Part shown: positions 8,843-17,216 of the stretch, piece after piece | Position numbering within the stretch: the stretch's first letter is position 1 | Layout of the letters: each line of letters starts with the position of its first letter | NCBI RefSeq assembly: GCF_006861655.1 | Contig: NZ_SESI01000001.1 | Span: 384,328-448,327, forward strand | DNA from: Halonotius roseus | GTDB lineage: Archaea > Halobacteriota > Halobacteria > Halobacteriales > Haloferacaceae | DNA length: 64,000 nucleotides | Direction of reading: 5' to 3' | Position numbers and translations under genes: made by a program | The notes under the pieces: model-generated | The model's database searches: none | What the model was told of the DNA's origin: nothing | Seen by the model: the letters and a program-made list of their open reading frames with translations, nothing else

Positions 8843-9841
8843 GCTGGCGACCGGCTGATCAGCCTCGCCGTCGGTCGGCGTCGGCTCCGGCTGATCGGCC
8901 ACGGTTTTCCTTCGATCGTTGGTGAGACCGGTTTCGAGCCGATCGATCCGGTCGCGCTGTTCGCGGTGCAGCGACTGGATCATATCCGCAAGGAAGCCGA
9001 AGATCAGGAGTTGCACGCCGAGCAGTAGCATCGCAACCCCGCCGATGGCGATTAGCTCGTGGGTGATATTGAGGGTGAGCCACCGCCAGAGGACAAACAC
9101 CAGCATGACGACGCCAACGGTCGTCGAGCCGAGGCCGACGCTGCCAAAGTAAAACAGCGGGTTGTTCGTCTTCGCGTTTCGGTATAACTCCAGCAGGATG
9201 ATACTGCCATCCTTGACCGGATGAAGGTTGGTTGCCGAGCCGTCGGGCCGCGGGCGGTAGGTGATCGGGACGACCGTGGTGTCGATCTCGTGTTTCGCAC
9301 ACTGGATCGCCATCTCGGTCTCGATGCCGAACCCGTCGGCCGTCAGGGTCAGTCGCTCGAAGGAGTCGGTTGTGAACGCCCGATATCCCGAGAGGATGTC
9401 GACGTAGTTTGCGCCGTAGATCGCCCGAAAGACGCCATTGAAAAAGCGGTTGCCGATCCTGTTGAGCGTCGTCATCGCACCGGCCTCCATGTCGGCAAAC
9501 CGGTCGCCGATGACGTGGTCGGCCTCGCCATCGAGCAGCGGCTCCAACATCGCCTCGGCGTCGGCGGCGCGGTAGGTCATGTCGGCGTCGACCATGAGAA
9601 CGTACGGCGCGTCGATGTGGGCGACAGCCTGCCGGACAGCCTGACCCTTCCCACTGCCGGTCTGGGTGATGACCGTCGCGCCGGCCTCCTCGGCGAGCTC
9701 CCGTGTCCCGTCGCTGGAGCCGCCATCGATGACGAGGATATCGGTGAAGCCGGCGGCCTGATAGCTGGTGATCACATCGGTGATCGTCTCGGCCTCGTTG
9801 AACGCCGGCAACAGGACACAGACATCCGCACTCGAAGCCAT
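8831..9841 (-). CDS. aglJ: Family 2 glycosyltransferase, AglJ-like (dolichol-phosphate sugar transferase)
   Basis: The 336-residue protein starts with a GT2 domain: [20 protein letters not shown] and the metal-binding DADMTYR (DxD region), plus [22 protein letters not shown], typical of polyprenyl-phosphate sugar synthases. Two membrane helices follow near residues 230-290 ([38 protein letters not shown]). In haloarchaea this architecture is AglJ, which adds the first sugar to dolichol phosphate for N-glycosylation of the S-layer. The C-terminal 40 residues are polar and probably disordered. No other agl genes are adjacent, so the exact substrate is inferred. Confidence 0.85.
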   Translation of the reverse strand: MASSADVCVLLPAFNEAETITDVITSYQAAGFTDILVIDGGSSDGTRELAEEAGATVITQTGSGKGQAVRQAVAHIDAPYVLMVDADMTYRAADAEAMLEPLLDGEADHVIGDRFADMEAGAMTTLNRIGNRFFNGVFRAIYGANYVDILSGYRAFTTDSFERLTLTADGFGIETEMAIQCAKHEIDTTVVPITYRPRPDGSATNLHPVKDGSIILLELYRNAKTNNPLFYFGSVGLGSTTVGVVMLVFVLWRWLTLNITHELIAIGGVAMLLLGVQLLIFGFLADMIQSLHREQRDRIDRLETGLTNDRRKTVADQPEPTPTDGEADQPVASSDR

Positions 9842-9914
9842 TGTCGTGGTGTCGGCACCCGAGGCCTAAAACCCTGTGTGGTTGTCGGTTGGGGCTCCGG
9901 GGTGGTGGTCGGTT

Positions 9915-9964
9915 TCTGGATCGTTGGCCGCCACCGGTGGTCGATCTCTGGATCGTTGGCCGCC
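9915..9964. repeat. 18 bp direct repeat in a 198 bp intergenic gap
   Basis: TCTGGATCGTTGGCCGCC occurs at 9915-9932 and again at 9947-9964, 32 bp apart. It lies between the divergent glycosyltransferase gene and the ribosomal protein operon, about 45 bp before the TATA-like box of the latter. It could be a slippage product or a pair of binding sites. Confidence 0.6.
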
Positions 9965-10005
9965 GCCGGGATTGGGTTGCCGCGTCGATCCGTCGGGATG
10001 GACAG

Positions 10006-10015
10006 GATTTTAAGC
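10006..10015 (+). promoter_or_regulatory. TATA-like box of the rpl39e operon
   Basis: TTTTAA at 10008-10013 is centred about 29 bp before the ATG at 10040. This is the spacing expected for a haloarchaeal promoter giving a leaderless transcript that begins at the start codon. Confidence 0.55.
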
Positions 10016-10039
10016 GGTGCTATCCGAGAGGCTGGTACT

Positions 10040-10192
10040 ATGGGAAAGAAATCGAAGGCGCAGAAAAAGCGGCTGGCGAAGCTTGACCGCCAGAACCGGC
10101 GGGTGCCGACATGGGTCATGATGAAAACCGATATGGAAGTTTCGCGCAACGCGAAACGCCGCAACTGGCGGCGGGGCGACACTGACGAGTAA
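10040..10192 (+). CDS. rpl39e: Ribosomal protein L39e
   Basis: The 50-residue basic protein matches L39e over its whole length: [20 protein letters not shown], then [10 protein letters not shown] and [13 protein letters not shown]39e lines the lower part of the ribosomal exit tunnel in archaea and eukaryotes. It is strongly positive, unlike its neighbours. The ATG at 10040 was chosen because it gives the canonical N-terminus and follows a TATA-like box at -29; the longer open frame upstream is not coding. The next gene starts 2 nt after the stop. Confidence 0.97.
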   Translation: MGKKSKAQKKRLAKLDRQNRRVPTWVMMKTDMEVSRNAKRRNWRRGDTDE

Positions 10193-10194
10193 CG

Positions 10195-10470
10195 ATGAGT
10201 ACGAGTGATTTCGAGGAGCGCGTCGAGACGGTACCGCTCCGCGGCGTGAAAGCTGTCCCGACCCAGGAGCGTGCCGACCGGGCGATGACGATCATCCGCG
10301 ACCACCTCGCACAGCATTTCAACGTCACCGAGGATGAGGTTCGGCTCGATCCCTCGATCAACGAGGCGGTCTGGGAGAACGGCCGGCAGAACCCGCCGTC
10401 GAAGCTTCGGGTTCGTGCGGCTCGGTTCGTCGAGGACGGCGAGGCGATCGTCGAGGCGGAACTCGCCTAA
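10195..10470 (+). CDS. rpl31e: Ribosomal protein L31e
   Basis: This 91-residue protein is archaeal L31e, a large-subunit protein near the tunnel exit. Recognisable blocks are RTVPLRGVKAVP-like (RVETVPLRGVKAVPTQERAD), RAMTIIRDHLAQHF and VWENGRQNPPSKLRVRAARF. It starts 2 nt after rpl39e and is followed 6 nt later by eif6, the conserved L39e-L31e-eIF6 order of archaea. Confidence 0.97.
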   Translation: MSTSDFEERVETVPLRGVKAVPTQERADRAMTIIRDHLAQHFNVTEDEVRLDPSINEAVWENGRQNPPSKLRVRAARFVEDGEAIVEAELA

Positions 10471-10476
10471 CCCACC

Positions 10477-11142
10477 GTGTTACGCACGACTGTTGCCGGC
10501 TCACCGTACGTCGGTGTCTTCGCACACGCGAGCACCGGCTGTCTGCTCGTCCGGCGGGATATCGACGACGAGACAGCGGCGGCGATCGCCGACGAACTCG
10601 GCGTTGAACCGGTGTCGACGACGATCGGCGGCTCCGGCACCGTCGGCGCGTTGGCCGCCGGCAACGACAACGGGCTCGTTGTCTCCAGCCAGCTCACCGA
10701 TCGGGAACGCGAGACGATCGGCGACGCCGCCGACGGCCAGGTCGCCGAGCTTCCGGGCCGCATCAACGCCGCCGGCAACGTCGTGCTCGCCAACAACACC
10801 GGCGCGTACGTTCATCCTGAGCTCGACGACGAGGCGGTATCGGTCGTCGAGGAGACCCTCGACGTGCCGGTCGTTCGCGGCGCGCTCGGCGATCGACAGA
10901 CCGTCGGCACCGCCGCCGTCGCCAACAACACCGGCGTGTTGTGTCACCCACAATCGCGGGAAGCCGAGCTGACAACGATCGAGGAGCACCTCGATGCCTA
11001 CGTCGACGTTGGGACGATCAACTACGGCGCGCCGCTGTTGGGCTCGGGGCTCATCGCCACCGACGACGGGTTCGTTGTCGGCGAGAAGACGACCGGCCCG
11101 GAGATCGGCCGGATCGAGGATACCCTCGGCTTTATCGAGTAG
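10477..11142 (+). CDS. eif6: Translation initiation factor 6 (aIF6)
   Basis: The 221-residue protein folds as the five-fold pentein repeat of eIF6/aIF6. Repeated [49 protein letters not shown] and [17 protein letters not shown] blocks show the internal symmetry. It binds the large subunit and prevents joining with the small subunit. The start is GTG at 10477, because it opens the canonical [15 protein letters not shown]-terminus 6 nt after rpl31e. A T-run follows the stop, although rplX comes next on the same strand. Confidence 0.97.
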   Translation: MLRTTVAGSPYVGVFAHASTGCLLVRRDIDDETAAAIADELGVEPVSTTIGGSGTVGALAAGNDNGLVVSSQLTDRERETIGDAADGQVAELPGRINAAGNVVLANNTGAYVHPELDDEAVSVVEETLDVPVVRGALGDRQTVGTAAVANNTGVLCHPQSREAELTTIEEHLDAYVDVGTINYGAPLLGSGLIATDDGFVVGEKTTGPEIGRIEDTLGFIE

Positions 11143-11153
11143 CCGCGGCGGCT

Positions 11154-11161
11154 GGTTTTTT
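11154..11161 (+). terminator. Oligo-T run after eif6
   Basis: Six T follow GG at 11156-11161, 14 nt after the eif6 stop. Archaeal termination uses U-rich tracts, so partial termination before rplX is possible; no hairpin is needed. Weak evidence. Confidence 0.3.
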
Positions 11162-11251
11162 GCTGTCGGCTACCGGTTGCACGGCACAGCGTTTGGGGTG
11201 ACTCGTTCCGAGTAGGAAGATACTTCCCCGTTGCTGCCGGAGCAACGAGGC

Positions 11252-11428
11252 ATGAGTCAGTTCACGATTCGCGGCGAGTTCGACGGGCGAACCGGCCCGC
11301 GAACCTTCACGAAGGAGATCGAGGCCGAAAACGAGAACGTCGCCCGCGAGCACATCCTCTCGCAGTTTGGGAGCGAACACGGGCTCAAACGAACGCAGAT
11401 CACGATTCAGGAGGTGTCCGCACAATGA
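11252..11428 (+). CDS. rplX: Ribosomal protein L20a (LX, L18ae)
   Basis: The 58-residue product begins MSQFTIRGEFDGR and continues RTFTKEIEAENENVAREHIL and RTQITIQEVS, matching archaeal L20a/LX, a large-subunit protein related to eukaryotic L18a/L20a. The ATG at 11252 gives the canonical N-terminus, so an open extension to 11231 is discarded. It lies between eif6 and pfdA, the usual archaeal order, and overlaps pfdA by 4 nt. Confidence 0.95.
   Translation: MSQFTIRGEFDGRTGPRTFTKEIEAENENVAREHILSQFGSEHGLKRTQITIQEVSAQ
11410..11416 (+). promoter_or_regulatory. Shine-Dalgarno site of pfdA
   Basis: GGAGGTG lies 8 nt before the ATG at 11425, inside the last codons of rplX. It supports coupled translation of prefoldin alpha. 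Confidence 0.6.
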
Positions 11429-11898
11429 TGGGAAGCGGTGGCGGCGGTCAGCAGCTCCAGCAGCTCCAGAAACAGCTTGAAGCCATCGACGCCGAGGTCG
11501 AAGCCCTGGAAGCCGAGGTCGACGAGCTTGAGACCGAACACGCCGAGATCGACGAGGCGATCGACGCTCTCGACACTCTCGACAGCGGCTCGACGGTGCA
11601 GGTGCCGATCGGCGGCGACGCCTACCTCCGCGCGGAGATTCAGGATATCGACGAGGTCATCGTCAGCCTCGGCGGCGGCTACGCGGCCGAACAGGAACAG
11701 GACAACGCCGTCGACGCCCTCCGCTCCAAACAGGACACCATCGAGGAGACCATCGAGGAGACCGAAGCCGAGATCGAGGAGCTCGAAGACGAGACCAAGG
11801 ATCTCGAAAAACAGGCCCAGGCGATCCAACAGCGGATGCAACAACAGCAGCAACAGCAGATGTCGAAGATGGAGCAGATGCAGGACGGCGACGAGTAA
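11425..11898 (+). CDS. pfdA: Prefoldin subunit alpha
   Basis: The 157-residue protein has the prefoldin alpha layout: an N-terminal coiled coil (QQLQQLQKQLEAIDAEVEAL), a beta-hairpin core (TVQVPIGGDAYLRAEI, then VIVSLGGGYAAEQ) and a C-terminal coiled coil rich in Glu and Gln. Two alpha and four beta subunits form the jellyfish-shaped chaperone that hands unfolded proteins to the thermosome. The tail QQRMQQQQQQQMSKMEQMQD is Gln/Met-rich. The gene overlaps rplX by 4 nt and precedes ftsY by 29 nt. Confidence 0.96.
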   Translation: MMGSGGGGQQLQQLQKQLEAIDAEVEALEAEVDELETEHAEIDEAIDALDTLDSGSTVQVPIGGDAYLRAEIQDIDEVIVSLGGGYAAEQEQDNAVDALRSKQDTIEETIEETEAEIEELEDETKDLEKQAQAIQQRMQQQQQQQMSKMEQMQDGDE

Positions 11899-11927
11899 CG
11901 ACCCACCCAACCTACTGAGGATCAGCC

Positions 11928-13115
11928 GTGTTTGATGGACTCAAAGACAAGCTGAACTCGTTCCGCGAGGATGTCGAGGAAACCGCCGAGGAGGCGGCCG
12001 ACGCGGACGAGTCAGCCGACGACGCCGACGAATCGACCGCGAGTGCCGACGCCGACGAATCGACCGCGAGTGCCGACGACGCCGACGCCGAGAGTGTCGC
12101 TGTCGACGACGATGATTCCGACGACAGCGCGGCCGCGGCTGCTGCCGAGACCGACGCTGAGACACCCAGTAGCGACGAAAGCGATAGCGACGACGCTGAC
12201 GACAGCGACGACTCGTCATCAGGGCCGGGCACGCTGAAACGCGCCGCCGCCTTCGCCACGGGCAAGGTCATCATCGAGGAAGACGACCTCGAAGACCCAC
12301 TCTGGGAGCTCGAAATGGCACTGCTTGAGAGCGACGTGGAGATGAGCGTCGCCGAGCAGATCCTCGACACCGTCGAGGAGACGATGATCGGCGAGACGCG
12401 CAAACAGGTCGAAACGACCGGCGAACTCGTCGAACGCGCACTCCACGACGCGCTGGTCGACGTGATCAGCGTCGGGCAGTTCGATTTCGACGAGCGGATC
12501 GCCGAGGCCGACAAACCGATCACCATCGTCTTCACCGGCGTCAACGGCGTCGGCAAGACGACCTCGATCGCCAAGCTCTCGGAGTATCTGGCCGATCGCG
12601 GCTATAGCTCGGTGATGGCCAACGGCGACACCTACCGCGCCGGCGCGAACGAACAGCTCCAACAGCACGCCGAAAATCTCGACCGCAAGATCATCACCCA
12701 CGAGCAGGGTGGCGACCCCGCCGCGGTCATCTACGATGGCGTCGAATACGCCGAGGCCAACGACGTGGATGTCGTCCTCGGCGACACAGCAGGGCGGCTC
12801 CACACCAGCGACGATCTGATGTCACAGCTCGAAAAGATCGACCGCGTTGTCGACCCAGATATGACGCTGTTCGTCGACGAGGCCGTCGCCGGCCAGGATG
12901 CCGTGATGCGCGCCCAGGAGTTCAACGACGCCGCCGCAATCGACGGGACGATCCTGACGAAGGCGGATGTCGATGCCTCCGGCGGTGCGGCGATCTCGAT
13001 CGCCTACGTCACCGGGAAGCCGATCCTCTTCCTCGGGACAGGACAGGGGTACGACCATATCGAACCGTTCGAGCCCGAGGAACTGGTCGATCAGCTGCTT
13101 GGGGCCGACCAGTAG
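11928..13115 (+). CDS. ftsY: Signal recognition particle receptor FtsY
   Basis: This 395-residue SRP GTPase has an N-terminal acidic low-complexity part (about residues 10-100) and then the NG domain. GTPase motifs are GVNGVGKTTSIAKL (G1), DTYRAGANEQL, DTAGRLHTSDDLM (G3) and TKADVDASGG (G4). It docks SRP-bound ribosomes at the membrane. The start is GTG at 11928, which opens the MFDGLKDKLNSFRE amphipathic helix typical of FtsY. Residues 33-50 are encoded by a perfect 27 bp tandem duplication. It ends the rpl39e operon; a T-run follows the stop. Confidence 0.96.
   Translation: MFDGLKDKLNSFREDVEETAEEAADADESADDADESTASADADESTASADDADAESVAVDDDDSDDSAAAAAAETDAETPSSDESDSDDADDSDDSSSGPGTLKRAAAFATGKVIIEEDDLEDPLWELEMALLESDVEMSVAEQILDTVEETMIGETRKQVETTGELVERALHDALVDVISVGQFDFDERIAEADKPITIVFTGVNGVGKTTSIAKLSEYLADRGYSSVMANGDTYRAGANEQLQQHAENLDRKIITHEQGGDPAAVIYDGVEYAEANDVDVVLGDTAGRLHTSDDLMSQLEKIDRVVDPDMTLFVDEAVAGQDAVMRAQEFNDAAAIDGTILTKADVDASGGAAISIAYVTGKPILFLGTGQGYDHIEPFEPEELVDQLLGADQ
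12024..12077 (+). repeat. 27 bp tandem duplication inside ftsY
   Basis: Two perfect 27 bp units (12024-12050 and 12051-12077) each encode ADESTASAD in the acidic N-terminal region of FtsY. The length is a multiple of three, so the frame is kept. It is likely a slippage product in a disordered part of the protein. Confidence 0.85.
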
Positions 13116-13120
13116 TTTTT
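13116..13120 (+). terminator. Oligo-T run directly after ftsY
   Basis: Five T directly follow the ftsY stop codon, and the next gene is convergent. A U-tract terminator for the rpl39e-ftsY operon is plausible but short. Confidence 0.3.
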
Positions 13121-13195
13121 GATCGCTGTTTCTGACGAACAAAGCAGTAGACCTGTCGAGGAGCCGTCAGCCTGTGGTCTGAGTGTCGCCGGTAT

Positions 13196-14056
13196 TCAAA
13201 CAGAGATCTCTCGCTCAACAAGCTCCCACGACTCGATCGTGGGCTGAGTACAGTAGACGCTGCGGTTGCCGGTCTGACCAACGGCCGACCGAGGGTCGCC
13301 AGCGAGTGCCATTGTAATCGAGAGGCGATCCCTGATCGGTTGTTCGTACTCGATGAGCAGCTCAACGGTTTGGGGTTCGGTGAAACAGGCCCCGCCAGGT
13401 GGGGTGAGCAGGTTTGCACCGACCGCCGGCTGATCAGCAACGATCAGATACGTCCGCTCCCAGCCCGCCGCCCAGGCCGGTGTCGTCGGCGTGATCTGAC
13501 CGATCTGTTCGACCCCGTGGGCCGTTGTGAGAAATCCATCGTCGACAAAAGCTCGCAGCGGGCGCATGCGAATGTCGCTGTTGTTCTGGAGTGTGATCTC
13601 GATGCTGTTGACGATGTTGACGCTGCTGTTGTTTTGAAGACTGAGCTCGTAGTCGATGTCGATCGTCGGCTGCCACGGCCGCCGGGTCAGCTCTGTCTCC
13701 CCGTCGTAGAGAACGAGCTCGTGGTCGAGCGATTTGACGGCCGCGATCGGGTGGAGGATGGCATCGACCCCATCCTCTAGCGGCACACGGACGAAGCGTT
13801 GCTCCGGGCGGAGCTGTGTCTGAAAGACGGAGGCACCCGACTCGGTGACAACGACCAACCGTGTCGCGCCGTGATCCTCGACCAGTTCGATGAGGAGGTC
13901 GACAACGCGGGGGTTGGCACGCCGTTCAGTACTGAGCGAGGCGATGTATGTCGACTCCGGATCTGCCGCTGTCTCACTCGCCGCACAGCCCCCAAGCGCT
14001 GTCACCGCCCCGGCGGCGAGTGTCCCCAACACCCTGCGACGCGAAACCGGACTCAC
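13196..14056 (-). CDS. Tat-exported lipoprotein of unknown function
   Basis: The 286-residue protein begins with a twin-arginine signal and lipobox, SRRRVLGTLAAGAVTALGGC, so it should be exported folded and lipid-anchored at the cysteine near residue 24. The mature part is beta-rich with Asn/Ser repeats (LSLQNNSSVNIVNSIEITLQ) and no enzyme motif that I recognise. A segment DLLIELVEDHGATRLVVVTESG might form a small alpha/beta unit. The gene shares its strand with the subtilase 51 nt upstream; whether they are functionally linked is unknown. Both lie between ftsY and srp54. Confidence 0.8.
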   Translation of the reverse strand: MSPVSRRRVLGTLAAGAVTALGGCAASETAADPESTYIASLSTERRANPRVVDLLIELVEDHGATRLVVVTESGASVFQTQLRPEQRFVRVPLEDGVDAILHPIAAVKSLDHELVLYDGETELTRRPWQPTIDIDYELSLQNNSSVNIVNSIEITLQNNSDIRMRPLRAFVDDGFLTTAHGVEQIGQITPTTPAWAAGWERTYLIVADQPAVGANLLTPPGGACFTEPQTVELLIEYEQPIRDRLSITMALAGDPRSAVGQTGNRSVYCTQPTIESWELVEREISV

Positions 14057-14107
14057 AGGTCATCTTCACCACTCAGCGAATAAACTTGCATCGCTGCCGC
14101 GCTGTGG

Positions 14108-15586
14108 TTAGTTGCGACAGACATCGACCGGGATCGAGAGGCTGGTGTTGGATGTCGTGACCGTGATCGAGGAGGTTCGGGGCGCGGCACAGGCGATCCC
14201 ACGTGTGCCCCGGATCGTTGTGGTTGTGGTTCCGTTGAGCGTGACGCGACGGGAGCCAACCCGGTCACCGTCCACGGAGAGTATCACGAGTTGGCTGTCG
14301 GTGACGTTGCCGACGTTTTTGATCGTGGCCTCGAATGAGACCGGCTTGTTGCGTCCGAGGCGGTGCTCAGTTGGGCCATCGTGTGTGAGCCTCGTGACCG
14401 CGAAGTACGGGGGTCGATCGGCGACCGCTGCCACCGCGTCGTAGCCGTCGATGACGCCGTAGCCGTACCGTGTGTCAGGCGGTGTTTGGCCGGGATAGCG
14501 GGCGGTCTGGAGGAGCGCGCGATCGATCTCGGCCGGTGTGAGCTGGCGGTCGCTGGCGGCCTGCATGAGCGCGACCACGCCAGCGGCGTGGGGGGCGGCA
14601 AAACTGGTTCCCGATGTGCGCGTGAACCCACCGCCGGCGGTTGTGGAGATGGTCGTCGCGGGGGCGACAACGGTCGGCACGACGTACGACTCCGGCCAAT
14701 CGTACTCGTAGATCGGCCTCGAACCCCAGCGGGCGCGGGTTGAAATGAGGTTGCCGACCGAGTAATCTTCGACAGCTCCGGAGGCGTTGGTCGCGCCGAC
14801 CGACAGCGCGCTGTAGATGCTTCCGGGGGAGGTGATGCCGCCGTCACCTTCGTTGCCTGCGGGGACGACGACGTAGACCCCCGCCGCGCGGGCGCGTTCG
14901 ATCGCCTCGATGTATCGATCGTAGTAGACCCGTTTGTGGCCGACATTGATCAGCAACACGTCGGGCTGCTGGGGATGGGTGATCGCCCACTCGACACCCC
15001 GGAGGACGGTCGTGGTGCGGGCGGTGCCGTCGCCGTCGATCACCTTCCCGTGGAGTAGGGTTGCGTTGGGTGCGACCCCGAAACGCGTCCCATCCGGTGT
15101 TTCGTTGCCGACGACCACGCCGGAGGTGATCGTGCCGTGGTTTCGATCGTCGATTGGATCGCTTCGATTATCGATAAAATCCTTCCAGCCGTCTTCGGCC
15201 AGAGTGAGTGATCGGTGGGAGTCGGTAGCGACACCGGAATCAAGGACGGCGATCGTTGTGTTCTCGCCGCGCGTGTCGAACCCGGTCCACACCTCGTTGA
15301 CGCGGAGTAATTCCAGCGCGGCGGTCGTATTCGTCGCCGGTGGAGGCCCGATGATCGATGGCCTGACTGTCTGGGACTCGGGCGTCGATCGCGGGCGTTC
15401 AGCTGCGGGTGGGCGATCACTGTTCGTTTGGAGCGCGCCGGTGGAGGATGTTGAGAGACGATCTGCGGTGGGTGATTTTGGGTTGAGCGCCTCGGCGGAA
15501 GCACCAGATGCGGTGGTGTCGGCCGCACCAACGAGTAATATCGTACTGAGACAGACCAGAGCAACAATCGGCAGAGCGTGTTTCAT
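14108..15586 (-). CDS. Secreted subtilisin-like serine protease (S8) with C-terminal CARDB-like domain
   Basis: The 492-residue protein begins with a Sec-type signal peptide (MKHALPIVALVCLSTILLVG); I place the start at 15586 because a longer frame to 15733 lacks a signal. After a Pro/Ser/Thr-rich stretch the S8 catalytic domain shows Asp in TIAVLDSGVATDSH, His in DRNHGTITSGVV, the oxyanion Asn in VPAGNEGDGG and Ser in TSGTSFAAPHAAGVVALM. The last 100 residues (PVSFEATIKNVGNVTDSQLV) resemble a CARDB adhesion-like fold. It is an extracellular protease; the His motif departs from the usual HGTHVAG form. Confidence 0.92.
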   Translation of the reverse strand: MKHALPIVALVCLSTILLVGAADTTASGASAEALNPKSPTADRLSTSSTGALQTNSDRPPAAERPRSTPESQTVRPSIIGPPPATNTTAALELLRVNEVWTGFDTRGENTTIAVLDSGVATDSHRSLTLAEDGWKDFIDNRSDPIDDRNHGTITSGVVVGNETPDGTRFGVAPNATLLHGKVIDGDGTARTTTVLRGVEWAITHPQQPDVLLINVGHKRVYYDRYIEAIERARAAGVYVVVPAGNEGDGGITSPGSIYSALSVGATNASGAVEDYSVGNLISTRARWGSRPIYEYDWPESYVVPTVVAPATTISTTAGGGFTRTSGTSFAAPHAAGVVALMQAASDRQLTPAEIDRALLQTARYPGQTPPDTRYGYGVIDGYDAVAAVADRPPYFAVTRLTHDGPTEHRLGRNKPVSFEATIKNVGNVTDSQLVILSVDGDRVGSRRVTLNGTTTTTIRGTRGIACAAPRTSSITVTTSNTSLSIPVDVCRN

Positions 15587-15744
15587 ACTATCGGAGCCGA
15601 CAGCGTGGAGTAGGGCCTGTTGGCAGTTGGTGGGTGTAGGTGTTGCGGTGTCATATCTGTCCTCGGAACCAGTCGAGGAAGAAGTCGTCCAGCAGCCGAG
15701 CCTGACAGAGTGTCCGAGAGCGATCAACGCCACCGGACGAACAA

Positions 15745-15754
15745 CACTTTAGCT
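15745..15754 (+). promoter_or_regulatory. TATA-like box of srp54
   Basis: CTTTAGCTA lies about 28 bp before the ATG at 15778, the spacing of a leaderless haloarchaeal promoter. The match to the consensus TTTWWA is moderate. Confidence 0.4.
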
Positions 15755-15777
15755 ATCCGGCCGTCTAACACGGACAA

Positions 15778-17175
15778 ATGGTACTCGATGATCTCGGGAG
15801 TTCGCTGCGGGGCACCCTCGATGACCTCCGCGGGAAATCCCGGCTGGAGGAAGACGACATCCAAGAGGTCGTCAAGCAGATCCAACGCTCGCTGTTAGAG
15901 GCCGATGTCGAAGTCGACCTCGTGATGGAGCTGTCGGACTCGATCAAAGGTCGCGCACTCGACGAGGAGCCACCCGGCGGCACCTCTGCCCGCGATCACG
16001 TCCTCAAGATCGTCTACGAGGAGCTGGTCGAGCTCGTCGGCGACTCCACCGAACTACCCTTGGAATCCCAGACGATACTGCTCGCTGGCCTGCAGGGGTC
16101 GGGGAAGACGACCACCGCCGCCAAGATGGCGTGGTGGTTTGCCAAGAAGGGCCTCCGGCCGGCGATCATCCAGACCGACACGTTCCGGCCCGGCGCGTAC
16201 GATCAGGCCAAACAGATGGCCGGCAACGCCGAGGTCGATTTTTATGGTGATCCCGACGCCGACGACCCGGTGCAGATCGCCCGCGACGGTCTCGAAGCGA
16301 CCGAGCAGGCCGAAGTCCACATCGTCGACACCGCCGGTCGGCACGCCCTCGAAGAGGAGCTGATCGCCGAGATCGAGGAGATCGATTCGGTCGTCGATCC
16401 CGACACCAGGCTGCTCGTGCTCGACGCCGCAATCGGGCAGGGAGCCAAAGAGCAGGCCCAGCGATTCGAGGAGGCCATCGGCGTCGAAGGCGTCGCCATC
16501 ACCAAACTCGACGGGACAGCCAAAGGTGGCGGCGCGCTCACCGCGGTCAACGAGACCGACTCTTCGATCGCGTTTCTCGGAACCGGCGAAACCGTCCAGG
16601 ACATCGAACGCTTCGAGCCCAACAGCTTCATCTCTCGGCTGTTGGGGATGGGCGACCTGAAGCAGCTCTCCGAGCGCGTCGAGCGCGCGATGGAAGAGAC
16701 AGGGGCCGAAGACGACGATTGGAACCCAGAGAGCATCCTTGAGGGGAGCTTCACGCTGAAGGATATGCAAAAACAGATGGAGGCGATGAACAACATGGGG
16801 CCGCTCGATCAGGTGATGGATATGATCCCCGGGATGGGCGGCGGGATGATGGATCAGCTGCCCGACGACGCGATGGACGTAACCCAAGAGCGAATGCGGG
16901 AGTTCAACGTCATCATGGATTCGATGACCGACGGCGAGCTCGAAGAGCCGCGCTCGATCTCGGCGAGTCAGGTCGAACGCATCGCCCGCGGCTCGGGCAC
17001 CAACACCGAGCGGGTGAACGAACTGCTCGAACAGCACAAGATGATGGATCGCACCCTGAATCAGTTCCAGGGGATGGGCGACGGCGACATGGAGCGGATG
17101 ATGAAGAAGATGCAGGACGGCGAGGGTGGTCTTGGCGGGCTCGGTGGCGGCGGTGGCCCCGGCGGCATGATGTAA
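15778..17175 (+). CDS. srp54: Signal recognition particle 54 kDa protein
   Basis: The 465-residue SRP GTPase has N, G and M domains. G motifs are [41 protein letters not shown] and [13 protein letters not shown]. The Met-rich M domain ([17 protein letters not shown], then [19 protein letters not shown]) binds signal peptides and 7S RNA. The end is a Gly-rich tail ([16 protein letters not shown]). It recognises signal sequences on ribosomes and meets FtsY, which is encoded 2.7 kb upstream. Two secreted-protein genes lie between them on the other strand. Confidence 0.97.
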   Translation: MVLDDLGSSLRGTLDDLRGKSRLEEDDIQEVVKQIQRSLLEADVEVDLVMELSDSIKGRALDEEPPGGTSARDHVLKIVYEELVELVGDSTELPLESQTILLAGLQGSGKTTTAAKMAWWFAKKGLRPAIIQTDTFRPGAYDQAKQMAGNAEVDFYGDPDADDPVQIARDGLEATEQAEVHIVDTAGRHALEEELIAEIEEIDSVVDPDTRLLVLDAAIGQGAKEQAQRFEEAIGVEGVAITKLDGTAKGGGALTAVNETDSSIAFLGTGETVQDIERFEPNSFISRLLGMGDLKQLSERVERAMEETGAEDDDWNPESILEGSFTLKDMQKQMEAMNNMGPLDQVMDMIPGMGGGMMDQLPDDAMDVTQERMREFNVIMDSMTDGELEEPRSISASQVERIARGSGTNTERVNELLEQHKMMDRTLNQFQGMGDGDMERMMKKMQDGEGGLGGLGGGGGPGGMM

Positions 17176-17216
17176 GCCGGACGGCCGTCCCACATCGCAC
17201 AGCCACAGCCGATCGA

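Noticed and set aside
11821-11890. CAG/CAA repeat (poly-Gln) in pfdA as a mobile repeat
   Set aside because: It is a normal Gln-rich coiled-coil end in frame, without flanking repeats.
14108-15733. Longer subtilase from 15733
   Set aside because: The added 49 residues have no signal peptide; MKHALPIVALVCLSTILLV at 15586 gives a clean Sec signal.
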